Made by a program: the position numbers and the translations under genes
NCBI GenBank assembly: GCA_902546615.1
Contig: CACCKE010000001.1
Location: 62,001-126,000 of the forward strand
Direction of reading: 5' to 3'
DNA length: 64,000 bases
From: an uncultured Pelagibacteraceae bacterium
GTDB lineage: Bacteria; Pseudomonadota; Alphaproteobacteria; Pelagibacterales; AG-422-B15
Notes under the pieces: model-generated
What the model was told of the DNA's origin: nothing
Databases searched by the model: none
What the model saw: the letters and a program-made list of their open reading frames with translations, nothing else
Part shown: piece by piece, positions 1-7,982 of the stretch
Layout: the number at the start of each line of letters is the position of its first letter
Position numbering within the stretch: position 1 is the stretch's first letter

Positions 1-663
1 CTTACTGGGATTATATATAAGATCGTAAACATGTGTAGATGAATTTAGATTGTTAAAGTCTATTAATTTGTTTTCTTCGTCTTCTTGTTGTCCTAAGCTT
101 GTAGTGTTGACAACTAAATGTGAGGATCCAATAAACTTACTGATCGTTTTTTCTGTTAAGATTGTCGCCTCAACACCCAGGTCGCTGCAAAGTGATTCCG
201 CGTTTTTTTTTGTTCTATTATAGATACCAATCTCACACTTCATTTGTGTTAGCGCATACACGACTGCCCTTGCTGATCCGCCGGCTCCAAGCACCAAACA
301 TAACTTGTTATTTAGCTCTCTGTTTGCAATTGATTTTTCAAAACCAATCGGGTCGGTATTGTCCCCATAAACACCATCTTTATTTATTATCAGCGTGTTA
401 ACTGCTTTGAGAGCTCTTGCAACATCGGATGTGTTGTTACAATATTTGTATGCGTCCTCTTTTAGGGGAACCGTAACATTTAAGCCGTAATAACCCTCTT
501 CTATTAAACGGTCAACATCCCTAATAAAGTTTTCTTTTTTTACATTTATTTTATGGTAGGGGTCCACATTAATTTTCTCACTTTCAATCCAGTGATTATG
601 AATTTTAGGTGAAAGACTGTGATCTATTGGATCTCCAATAACTGCTGTTTTTTTATGTGTCAT
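1..663 (-). CDS. aroE: Shikimate dehydrogenase, partial (C-terminus beyond left edge)
   Basis: NADPH-dependent reduction of 3-dehydroshikimate to shikimate in aromatic amino acid synthesis, cytoplasmic. This ORF is missing from the supplied track because it has no stop inside the window. I translated it from the ATG at 663. Visible motifs are the substrate-binding SLSP (residues 16-19), NVTVPLK with the catalytic Lys68, GDNTD with Asp104, the nucleotide loop GAGGSARA (126-133) and NRT (149-151), which favours NADP. 221 residues are present of roughly 270 usual. The start codon overlaps the 3' end of maf by 11 bases, so the two genes form one operon read leftward. In Caulobacter and relatives maf-aroE lies beside the origin, and the same order is seen here. 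Confidence 0.95.
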   Translation of the reverse strand, partial: MTHKKTAVIGDPIDHSLSPKIHNHWIESEKINVDPYHKINVKKENFIRDVDRLIEEGYYGLNVTVPLKEDAYKYCNNTSDVARALKAVNTLIINKDGVYGDNTDPIGFEKSIANRELNNKLCLVLGAGGSARAVVYALTQMKCEIGIYNRTKKNAESLCSDLGVEATILTEKTISKFIGSSHLVVNTTSLGQQEDEENKLIDFNNLNSSTHVYDLIYNPSK

Positions 664-1258
664 TTTTTTCAAATAGAAGATTGTTGTCCCAAAGGAACTG
701 GTTTAATTGAATTAATGATATGCCCTGTATTGAAAAAAGGTCACTCCCAATATTTTCAAAAAGCTTTATTCCTTCTTCCTCAATTGCATAAACGCCTACA
801 AGACCAAGAATATTATCGTCGACTTTATTTAAATATTCTTTTATTAGATCCCCGCTCAGCTTTCGCATATGCATTTTAGATCTGTCCACGTACTTCCAAA
901 TAATGTTATTGTCCTGAGCAACCGTTGTGGCAGTTATGAGTGTGTGGGTAGATCCACTCATTTTCAACAACTGTTCCTTTGCTTCACTTTTATCCCTAGC
1001 CTTGTTAACCAGCTCGCCTTTAAGATCCAAACCCTGGTCTGATCCAATAACAAATGCACTTTTATTAGATATGGAGGGCTTCAAGGCCTTCATCTCAGCA
1101 AGTTTAACCACAATCTCTTCAGGTGTATTTTTACTCATCGACATCTTGACTTCTTCCTCATCAACACCATGCGCAACTGTCTCAAAGCTTATGCCGGCGT
1201 TGCGTAACAATTTAATCCTTGTTTCGCTTTTAGATGCTAAAATTATATCTCTGTTCAT
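653..1258 (-). CDS. maf: Maf-family nucleotide pyrophosphatase
   Basis: Maf/YceF-type house-cleaning nucleoside triphosphate pyrophosphatase, 201 aa, normal family length. The N-terminal ILASKSETR is the family signature (ASxSxxR). VIGSDQ around residue 70 carries the catalytic Asp in the position of GADT/GADQ in other Maf proteins. The gene is the first of the leftward maf-aroE pair, with an ATG start directly flanking the candidate origin region. The substrate cannot be read from the sequence. The family assignment is firm and the exact specificity is inference. Confidence 0.9.
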   Translation of the reverse strand: MNRDIILASKSETRIKLLRNAGISFETVAHGVDEEEVKMSMSKNTPEEIVVKLAEMKALKPSISNKSAFVIGSDQGLDLKGELVNKARDKSEAKEQLLKMSGSTHTLITATTVAQDNNIIWKYVDRSKMHMRKLSGDLIKEYLNKVDDNILGLVGVYAIEEEGIKLFENIGSDLFSIQGISLIQLNQFLWDNNLLFEKNDT

Positions 1259-1531
1259 AAACCTGTATAAACCCCTTATGACCTGTGAGTGCTTTTACTA
1301 TCTTTGCCCATCTCTAATTTTTAACTTATTTTACTATCTTTATTGAGAATTTTTGCAAACTTTGTTCACCTGTTAGAGATATTGCTGTTTTCTTCCACGT
1401 CGGTGTATAAGATTAAAAAGCATATAATTCAAAGCGGTTGTTCTGTGTATCGACTTGTGGGCAAAAAGCGACTTTTTATATATACACAATTCCACAGGAA
1501 CATAAACAACTACAATTATATATATAATATA
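1259..1531. other. Candidate chromosomal replication origin (oriC) between maf and hemE
   Basis: This 273-base gap separates leftward maf-aroE from rightward hemE-hemH-hemJ-rho, so genes on both sides point away from it. It contains degenerate DnaA-box-like 9-mers judged against TTATNCACA: TTATACACC (minus strand, 1402-1410, 1 mismatch), CGATACACA (minus strand, 1444-1452, 2 mismatches), TTGCCCACA (minus strand, 1456-1464, 2 mismatches) and ATATACACA (1480-1488, 1 mismatch). A run of pure A/T (tatatatataatataa) precedes the hemE start and could serve as an unwinding element. Caulobacter and Rickettsia have their origin next to hemE, with maf-aroE on the other side in Caulobacter. The functional call is inference from synteny plus these motifs. 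Confidence 0.6.
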
Positions 1532-2518
1532 ATGAGTATATTTATAGACACACTTAAAGGTCAAAAGACAAGCCCAACACCAGTTTGGTTAATGAGACAG
1601 GCAGGAAGACATTTGCCTGAATATATAAATATTAGAAAACAATTTGCAAACCTTATGGATATGTTTCTTGATCCTTTAACAATATTTGAGGTTTCACTAC
1701 AACCTGTGAACAGATACAATATGGATGCTTGTATTGTATTTTCAGATATTTTAATAACCCCTTTTGCTGCGGGCTCAAGCGTTAGTTTTATTGATGGACA
1801 GGGACCCGTAATAAAGTTCAATGAGAACATAAGTTATAATCTTGAAAAAACCTTACCTCTTGCAACGGGAATAAAAAAAATTAAAGAAAATACAGATGTC
1901 CCCTTAATAGGATTTGCTGGCGGAGCTTGGACGACACTGTTTTATTGTTTATTTGAAAAGAATGAACGTCAAAATCTAAAACTCGAAGATATTGTAAAAA
2001 AGACTTCACAAATAGACAATTTAATCGAGCAAATGACATGTGCGATTATTCAACACACAGAAATGCAAATTGATTGTGGGATTGATGCTTTTCAAATATT
2101 TGAATCAGCGGCAGAACATTTGAATGACGAACAATTCAACAAATGGTGCATTCAACCTACAAAAAAAATTATTAAGAGTATAAAAAAAATAAAAGACATC
2201 CCTATTATTGGCTTTCCTAGAAATACCAATCTTGCATGTTATAAAAAATATTCAAACATAGATAAGCTTGATTGTATTACCTTGGACTACAATTTTCCTT
2301 TAGATAAAATTAATGAGCTAAACGATAAAATTGTTTTTCAAGGAAATCTAGATCCTAAACACTTATTAAAAGACTCCCAAAATCTTAGTCAGAAGATTGA
2401 AGAAATATTATTTGCTTTTAGAGAAAGACCACATATTTTCAATTTAGGACACGGGGTTTTACCCGCGACATCTATTGAGAAAGTCGAGCAAATGCTCTTA
2501 CAGATAAGGTCAACATGA
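1532..2518 (+). CDS. hemE: Uroporphyrinogen decarboxylase
   Basis: Decarboxylates the four acetate side chains of uroporphyrinogen III to give coproporphyrinogen III in heme synthesis. The tracked ORF begins at 1343, but its first 63 residues (low-complexity, unlike the family) are probably intergenic read-through. I start at the ATG at 1532, which gives 328 aa beginning MSIFID, followed by the diagnostic VWLMRQAGRHLPEY. The late FNLGHGVLP is also typical of HemE. The stop overlaps the hemH start by 4 bases (ATGA). First gene of the rightward hemE-hemH-hemJ operon at the putative origin. Confidence 0.95.
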   Translation: MSIFIDTLKGQKTSPTPVWLMRQAGRHLPEYINIRKQFANLMDMFLDPLTIFEVSLQPVNRYNMDACIVFSDILITPFAAGSSVSFIDGQGPVIKFNENISYNLEKTLPLATGIKKIKENTDVPLIGFAGGAWTTLFYCLFEKNERQNLKLEDIVKKTSQIDNLIEQMTCAIIQHTEMQIDCGIDAFQIFESAAEHLNDEQFNKWCIQPTKKIIKSIKKIKDIPIIGFPRNTNLACYKKYSNIDKLDCITLDYNFPLDKINELNDKIVFQGNLDPKHLLKDSQNLSQKIEEILFAFRERPHIFNLGHGVLPATSIEKVEQMLLQIRST

Positions 2519-3534
2519 AAACAGCGGTAGTTTTATTTAACTTGGGCGGACCAGATAAACAAGAAAGTGTAAAACCTTTTTTATTTAATCTGTTTAATGA
2601 TCCTAACATATTTAGACTTCCAAATCCCTTCAGGTATTTGTTGGCAAGGCTCATATCTTCCCGTCGCACCAAAGAGGCCACTGAAATTTACGCTGAAATA
2701 GGCGGTAAATCCCCTATTCTTGAAATTACCAACTCTCAAGCAGAGTCCCTTCAGAGAGAGTTAAAAAACAAAGGTATTGAGAACAAGGTATTTGTTTGTA
2801 TGCGATATTGGCATCCAATGACAGCCGAGGTTGTTTCAAAAGTAAAAGACTATAACCCAGACAAAATATTTTTACTGCCCCTGTACCCACAGTATTCCAC
2901 TACGACCACAAAATCTTCTCTGGACGCCTGGTTCAAAGAAGCTCAAAACCAGGAATTAAACACAAAAACAAAATACACTTGTTGTTATCCATATGACGCT
3001 AAATTAATAAAAGCCCATCAAAAACTGATTCAAGACAAAATAAACCACATCAAAGATAAGAAAGTAAGAGTTCTATTTTCCGCTCACAGTTTACCCGTAT
3101 CAATCATTAAAAAAGGCGATCCATATCAGTGGCAGGTGGAGCAAACAGTTAAGGCGGTCATGCAGGGCATTCACGGCTATGAAGATCATGTTTTGGCTTA
3201 CCAAAGTAAAGTTACCCCAGTTAAATGGCTTGAACCAACAACACCAAGTGAAATTGAAAATGCCATTAGCGAAGATAGGGCGCTGGTTATTGTTCCAATT
3301 GCGTTTGTTTCGGATCACTCTGAAACACTCGTTGAATTAGATATCGAGTACCAAGAGCTTGCAAGCGAACTAGGCTGTAAGCATTATTATAGGTCTGAAT
3401 CTTTAAATGTTGATCAAACATTTATAGAAAGTTTATCTGAAATAGTTAGTGAGTCAGAGAAAGTTGAGAGTGGTAATATCAGGCAAAAAATATGTCCAGC
3501 AACGTTTAAACAATGTGATCAAGAATTAAGATGA
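2515..3534 (+). CDS. hemH: Ferrochelatase
   Basis: Inserts Fe2+ into protoporphyrin IX, the last step of heme synthesis. 339 aa, normal length. Recognised by NLGGPD at the N-terminus, the SAHSLP block with the metal-binding/catalytic His near residue 190, and FVSDHSETLVELDIEY with the conserved acidic residues near 265-280. The C-terminal tail holds two cysteines (KICPATFKQC). I make no claim that they bind a cluster. Coupled by 4-base overlaps to hemE upstream and hemJ downstream. Confidence 0.95.
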   Translation: MKTAVVLFNLGGPDKQESVKPFLFNLFNDPNIFRLPNPFRYLLARLISSRRTKEATEIYAEIGGKSPILEITNSQAESLQRELKNKGIENKVFVCMRYWHPMTAEVVSKVKDYNPDKIFLLPLYPQYSTTTTKSSLDAWFKEAQNQELNTKTKYTCCYPYDAKLIKAHQKLIQDKINHIKDKKVRVLFSAHSLPVSIIKKGDPYQWQVEQTVKAVMQGIHGYEDHVLAYQSKVTPVKWLEPTTPSEIENAISEDRALVIVPIAFVSDHSETLVELDIEYQELASELGCKHYYRSESLNVDQTFIESLSEIVSESEKVESGNIRQKICPATFKQCDQELR

Positions 3535-3974
3535 ATTCAATTTTCTTATATAATTTATTTCTTAGTTTGCACATCATCAGCGTGATAGCTTGGATGGCGG
3601 GCTTATTATATTTGCCAAGATTATTTGTTTATCATTGGAGTAAAGAGGTGGGGTCTGACTCGTCAGAGACTTTTAAATTAATGGAATTACGTTTACTTAA
3701 AATTATTATGAATCCAGCAATGATATTTTCATGGTTGTTTGGTTTAGCGTTGATATCAAATTTGGGCGTTGATGCGCTGTCTCAACTATGGCTTCAATTA
3801 AAAATCATATTTGTGATCCTCTTGTCTGGAGTTCATGGGTATTTCTCAAAATTAACAAGAGAGTTTCAAGAGGATAAAAGGCCAAAATCAGAGCGTTTTT
3901 TTAGAATTATCAATGAATTTCCCACGGTTTTAATGATAATTGTCATATTTCTCGTTATTTTTAAACCAATATAA
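3531..3974 (+). CDS. hemJ: Protoporphyrinogen IX oxidase, HemJ type
   Basis: Small integral membrane protein of 147 aa, UPF0093/HemJ family, which replaces HemG/HemY in many alphaproteobacteria. It oxidises protoporphyrinogen IX to protoporphyrin IX, the substrate of the adjacent ferrochelatase. The first segment LSLHIISVIAWMAGLLYLPRLF holds the conserved His and the family's WMAGLxYLPRLFVYH block. Four hydrophobic segments can be seen (about residues 5-25, 55-75, 80-100, 128-145). The 4-base overlap with hemH fits a functional pairing. Confidence 0.92.
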   Translation: MNSIFLYNLFLSLHIISVIAWMAGLLYLPRLFVYHWSKEVGSDSSETFKLMELRLLKIIMNPAMIFSWLFGLALISNLGVDALSQLWLQLKIIFVILLSGVHGYFSKLTREFQEDKRPKSERFFRIINEFPTVLMIIVIFLVIFKPI

Positions 3975-4051
3975 AACTTGCTATATTTAACGATTACGGT
4001 TAGAAAGCAGCTTCCAAACTATTTTCCACATTATCATCATCATTAATACGA

Positions 4052-5317
4052 ATGGCTAAAAACTTAAAATTAAGAGACCTTAAGAAAAAAACTCCACAAG
4101 AACTTCTTGTTTATGCAGAGGAACTTGGCGTTGAAAACGCCAGTTCAATGCGTACACAGGATATGCTGTTTGAAATATTAAAAACTCTTGCGAGTGACAG
4201 CAAAGATATTGACGGTGAAGGAGTTTTAGAAGTTTTACAGGATGGTTTTGGTTTTTTAAGATCAATGGAGGCCAATTACCTTCCGGGTCCTGATGATATT
4301 TATGTAAGCCCAAGTCAAATTAAAAGATTTGGATTAAGATCAGGAGACACTGTTGAAGGTCCAATTAGAGCACCAAAGGACGGTGAACGTTACTTTGCAT
4401 TATTAAAAATTGATACAATCAACTACGAAGCAACCGAAAAAAGCAAAAACAAAATTAACTTTGATAACCTAACACCTCTTTATCCTGAGGAGCAAATCAG
4501 ATTAGAAACAGAAAAACCAGCAAGCGATCAAAGTTCAAGAGTAATTGATTTGGTTGCGCCAATCGGTAAAGGTCAAAGAGCCCTTATTGTGTCGCCACCA
4601 AGAACAGGTAAAACAGTTTTACTTCAAAATATTGCACATTCAATTACTGATAACCATCCAGAATGTTATCTAATGGTTTTATTAATTGATGAGAGGCCAG
4701 AGGAAGTTACAGATATGCAACGCTCTGTAAAAGGAGAAGTTGTCAGCTCAACATTTGATGAGCCCGCATCACGTCACGTACAGGTTGCTGAAATGGTTAT
4801 CAATAAAGCAAAAAGATTAGTAGAGCATAAAAAAGATGTCGTTATTCTTTTAGACTCCATTACAAGATTGGGTCGTGCTTACAATACAGTTGTCCCAAGT
4901 TCAGGAAAAGTATTAACAGGTGGTGTTGATGCAAACGCATTACAGAGACCAAAGAGATTTTTTGGTGCAGCTAGAAATATTGAGGATGGAGGCTCACTGA
5001 CTATTATTTCAACAGCCCTTATTGATACAGGAAGTAGAATGGACGAGGTAATTTTTGAGGAATTTAAAGGAACTGGTAACTCAGAAATCATATTAGACAG
5101 AAAAGTTGCTGATAAAAGAATATATCCTGCAATTGATATTACTAAGTCCGGTACTCGAAAAGAAGAGATACTTCTTGATAAGGATGAGCTTCAAAAAATG
5201 TATGTTCTTAGACGTATTCTTAACCCAATGGGAACAATGGACTCCATTGAATTCTTACTCGGAAAATTGAAAGAAACCAAAGATAATGCCGATTTCTTCC
5301 AGTCAATGAATAAGTAA
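4052..5317 (+). CDS. rho: Transcription termination factor Rho
   Basis: Hexameric RNA-dependent ATPase helicase, 421 aa, full length. An N-terminal Rho_N helical domain ([20 protein letters not shown]) is followed by the cold-shock-like RNA-binding fold (GFGFLRS near residue 70), Walker A PPRTGKT (about 185-191), Walker B-like [21 protein letters not shown], and the Arg-finger region [17 protein letters not shown]. Start preceded by a 77-base gap after hemJ, so it may have its own promoter. It ends 1 base before the converging apt gene, leaving no room for an intrinsic terminator between them. Confidence 0.97.
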   Translation: MAKNLKLRDLKKKTPQELLVYAEELGVENASSMRTQDMLFEILKTLASDSKDIDGEGVLEVLQDGFGFLRSMEANYLPGPDDIYVSPSQIKRFGLRSGDTVEGPIRAPKDGERYFALLKIDTINYEATEKSKNKINFDNLTPLYPEEQIRLETEKPASDQSSRVIDLVAPIGKGQRALIVSPPRTGKTVLLQNIAHSITDNHPECYLMVLLIDERPEEVTDMQRSVKGEVVSSTFDEPASRHVQVAEMVINKAKRLVEHKKDVVILLDSITRLGRAYNTVVPSSGKVLTGGVDANALQRPKRFFGAARNIEDGGSLTIISTALIDTGSRMDEVIFEEFKGTGNSEIILDRKVADKRIYPAIDITKSGTRKEEILLDKDELQKMYVLRRILNPMGTMDSIEFLLGKLKETKDNADFFQSMNK

Positions 5318-5318
5318 A

Positions 5319-5858
5319 CTATCCTTCTGCCTTCATCAAAGACCTTATCTGATAACTTTTAGAAATCTTTTTTGAGCCTTCAAGGTTCCATAAATCAATT
5401 ATCATAAAAAATTCAATTTTTTTAACCCCAATTTTTGAAATTAGCTTTGCGGCCGCTTTAGCTGTTCCACCGGTTGCAATTAAGTCATCGACAATCAAAA
5501 CCTTATCTTTTGAAGTGATAGAGTGTTTGTGTACCTGGATTTCATCCATTCCATACTCTAACTTGTATTTTTGTTTAACTACTTTTCCTGGCAGTTTCCC
5601 TTTTTTTCTTATTGGAATAAAAGGCAAGCCAAGCTTGTAGGCAACAGCTGATCCAAAGATGAAGCCTCTTGCTTCTATCCCAGCTACTTTAGTAAATTTA
5701 TTTTTTTTACAATATTTAGAAATTTCATTAACAACTTCGGTAAAAAGCTGCTTACTGTCTGTGATTGAAGTTATATCTTGAAATTGAATACCTTTTTTTG
5801 GAAAATTAGGAATTACCCTAATTTTCTTTTCAAGATTATCTTTTAGTTTTTTGTTCAA
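5319..5858 (-). CDS. apt: Adenine phosphoribosyltransferase
   Basis: Purine salvage enzyme joining adenine and PRPP to give AMP, 179 aa, family length. The PRPP-binding loop VLIVDDLIATGGTAKAA is clear at about residues 120-136. GIEARGFIFG (about 60-70) and the N-terminal IPNFPKKGIQFQDIT are typical Apt blocks. The start region overlaps the 3' end of the upstream methyltransferase gene by 23 bases, so the two are translated as a pair. Converges on rho with a 1-base gap. Confidence 0.95.
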   Translation of the reverse strand: MNKKLKDNLEKKIRVIPNFPKKGIQFQDITSITDSKQLFTEVVNEISKYCKKNKFTKVAGIEARGFIFGSAVAYKLGLPFIPIRKKGKLPGKVVKQKYKLEYGMDEIQVHKHSITSKDKVLIVDDLIATGGTAKAAAKLISKIGVKKIEFFMIIDLWNLEGSKKISKSYQIRSLMKAEG

Positions 5859-6291
5859 TGTTCAGTAAATTTCTTTTGGTACTTAACCCACCCACTGATG
5901 TAAATCCTGTGAGTTTGCCGTCACTTCCAACTACCCTGTGACATGGAACTGTCATCATAAGATTATTTCTTCCTAAGGCTCTCCCAACAGCTCGGGGCGA
6001 AGTTCTTAACTTCCTTGCAATGTCCCCATAAGTTGTTGTTCTACCATAAGGTATCCTTCGTAAATAATTCCAAACACGGTTTTGAAATTTTGTGCCGATC
6101 TGACTAGTAGGAAAATTAAGAGACCGCCTTTTGCGCGCAAGATACATTTTTATTTGAAGCGCAGATCTTTTTAGAAGCTTATCCTCTGTTTTGTTGGGCT
6201 TTTTCCTTGTTCTATGAACTGCAATTATTCTATTTTTGCTTGAGACAAGCTCAATATTGCCAATGATTGATTTGAAAACGTAGCTGCTCAT
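5836..6291 (-). CDS. ogt: Methylated-DNA--protein-cysteine S-methyltransferase
   Basis: Suicidal repair protein that removes alkyl groups from O6-methylguanine onto its own cysteine. 151 aa with the active-site motif TVPCHRVVGSDGKLTGF near residues 115-130 and the HTH region YGDIARKLRTSPRAVGRALGRN just before it. No Ada-type N-terminal regulatory domain. First gene of the minus-strand ogt-apt pair, and divergent from the ferredoxin gene with a 30-base gap that must hold both promoters. Confidence 0.92.
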   Translation of the reverse strand: MSSYVFKSIIGNIELVSSKNRIIAVHRTRKKPNKTEDKLLKRSALQIKMYLARKRRSLNFPTSQIGTKFQNRVWNYLRRIPYGRTTTYGDIARKLRTSPRAVGRALGRNNLMMTVPCHRVVGSDGKLTGFTSVGGLSTKRNLLNIEQKTKR

Positions 6292-6321
6292 ATATATAAG
6301 ATATTATAATTTTCTGACCTA

Positions 6322-6642
6322 ATGACTAACAAATTTTTTGAAAGACACGTATTTTTTTGTACAAACCAAAGACCCGATGGTCATACAAAAGGTTGTTGTG
6401 CCTCTAAAAATTCCACAGTGCTGCGAGCCTATATGAAGAAAAAAACAAAAGAATTGGTCTCCGATAAGAAAATAAGAATAAATGCATCAGGCTGTTTGGA
6501 TCATTGTGAATTTGGTCCCACACTTGTTGTTTATCCAGATAATGTTTGGTACTCGTGTAAAACAGAAGAAGAGGTGGACCAAGTAATCAATGAACATCTT
6601 ATTAATGACCGTATCGCTGAAAACCTCCAAATAAAAAAATGA
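6322..6642 (+). CDS. Thioredoxin-like [2Fe-2S] ferredoxin
   Basis: 106 aa protein of the (2Fe-2S) ferredoxin family with a thioredoxin-like fold. The four ligand-type cysteines are in FFCTNQ, GCCASKN and SGCLDHCEFGPTLVVYP. An extra cysteine is present next to the second ligand. It ends with a 4-base overlap (ATGA) into mnmE, so the two are co-translated. The electron partner is unknown. MnmE does not itself need a ferredoxin, so the coupling need not mean shared function. Confidence 0.85.
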   Translation: MTNKFFERHVFFCTNQRPDGHTKGCCASKNSTVLRAYMKKKTKELVSDKKIRINASGCLDHCEFGPTLVVYPDNVWYSCKTEEEVDQVINEHLINDRIAENLQIKK

Positions 6643-7934
6643 CAATTTTTGCACTATCAACTGCCAGTGGTGTTGCGGGGTTAGCGGTTGTAAGAGTCTC
6701 AGGACATCTAGCGCTCACCGCCCTTAAAACAATTTCTAGAAAGAGTCACTTCGATCCAAACGTCCTAACAAAATCAGAATTTTATGATCCAGAAAGCGGC
6801 AACTTAATTGACAAAGGGCTTGCTGTATTTTTCTCAAAACCCAAAAGTTTCACAGGTGAAGATGTTGTTGAGTTTCATGTTCATGGCGGCCATACAACTG
6901 TTCAGCTTTTACTCAAATCACTTTCTAACATTGATCAGCTGAGACTTGCTCAACCTGGTGAATTTTCAAAAAGAGCATTTGTGAACAACAAAATGGATCT
7001 TACAGCAATTGAAGCCATGGGTGATCTAATTAATGCGCAAACTGAAATTCAACATAATCAAGCACTGTCCCAGATGAATGGCTCACTGAATAAATTATAT
7101 TTATCATGGAGAAAGTCTCTAATAGAGTTAGTTGCCTATCTCGAAGCGGATATAGATTTTGCAGATGAAGATATTCCTGAAAATGTTCTCAACAATATCA
7201 ATTCAAAAATTGAAAAACTTTTAGACGAAATGAATGAACACTTAAAACAACGTAATCAAGGAGAAATATTAAGAGACGGTTATAAAGTGGCCATCATTGG
7301 ATCCCCAAATGTTGGTAAATCAAGTTTGATAAATTCACTTGCTAATCGTGATGTTGCCATTGTGTCTGATAGGGAGGGTACGACTAGAGACGCGATTGAA
7401 GTAAGACTAAATATTGCTGGATTTCCAGTCATTTTTACAGACACTGCGGGCCTAAGAGATACTGAAGACGAGATTGAAAAAAAAGGAATTGAGATAACCC
7501 AAAGTAAAATTAAAGAAGCAAATTTAGTTTTAGAATTATTTGATGATCCTAATAATGTTGAGTTACATGAGGATCGACTTACAGTTCTAAATAAATGTGA
7601 CTTATATAATAATTTTAAAAAAGAAGGCTGTATCAATATTTCAGTTTCAAATGGAAGCGGTATTGATAATTTAATCAATAAAATTGCTGAGCATGTATCA
7701 AACAAATTCATAAGTTACACCGATACCATACCAACAAAGACTCGATATATCTTAGGTGTTCAAAATTCTGTACAAAGTTTACTAAGTGCAAAAAGTATAG
7801 ATTTAAAAGTTAATTCTGAACTTATGGTCGAGGAGTTAAGATTAGCCATTCAAGAAATCGGAAAAATAACAGGTCATGTTGATGTAGAAGAATATTTAGA
7901 AGTTATTTTTAAAGATTTTTGCATCGGTAAATAA
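6639..7934 (+). CDS. mnmE: tRNA modification GTPase MnmE (TrmE)
   Basis: With MnmG forms the complex that adds (carboxymethyl)aminomethyl groups to U34 of certain tRNAs. 431 aa. The N-terminal folate-binding domain (TGEDVVEFHVHGGHTTVQ) is followed by a G domain inserted into a helical domain: P-loop GSPNVGKSS (about 217-225), DREGTTRDAIE, DTAGLRDTEDEIEKKGIE, and NKCDL. The protein ends in the invariant FCIGK with the functional Cys. Upstream of mnmG by 48 bases, as in many alphaproteobacteria. Confidence 0.97.
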   Translation: MTIFALSTASGVAGLAVVRVSGHLALTALKTISRKSHFDPNVLTKSEFYDPESGNLIDKGLAVFFSKPKSFTGEDVVEFHVHGGHTTVQLLLKSLSNIDQLRLAQPGEFSKRAFVNNKMDLTAIEAMGDLINAQTEIQHNQALSQMNGSLNKLYLSWRKSLIELVAYLEADIDFADEDIPENVLNNINSKIEKLLDEMNEHLKQRNQGEILRDGYKVAIIGSPNVGKSSLINSLANRDVAIVSDREGTTRDAIEVRLNIAGFPVIFTDTAGLRDTEDEIEKKGIEITQSKIKEANLVLELFDDPNNVELHEDRLTVLNKCDLYNNFKKEGCINISVSNGSGIDNLINKIAEHVSNKFISYTDTIPTKTRYILGVQNSVQSLLSAKSIDLKVNSELMVEELRLAIQEIGKITGHVDVEEYLEVIFKDFCIGK

Positions 7935-7982
7935 AAAAATAATTGATTGCAATTAGTCTAAGTTAATTTAATTAACTTATTC

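Noticed and set aside
162-401. 79-aa plus-strand ORF at the left edge
   Set aside because: It is antisense to aroE, whose codons are clearly coding; no ribosome-binding site or recognisable protein.
1343-1531. N-terminal 63-codon extension of the tracked hemE ORF
   Set aside because: The extra residues are unlike HemE and cover the candidate origin; the ATG at 1532 gives the normal family start.
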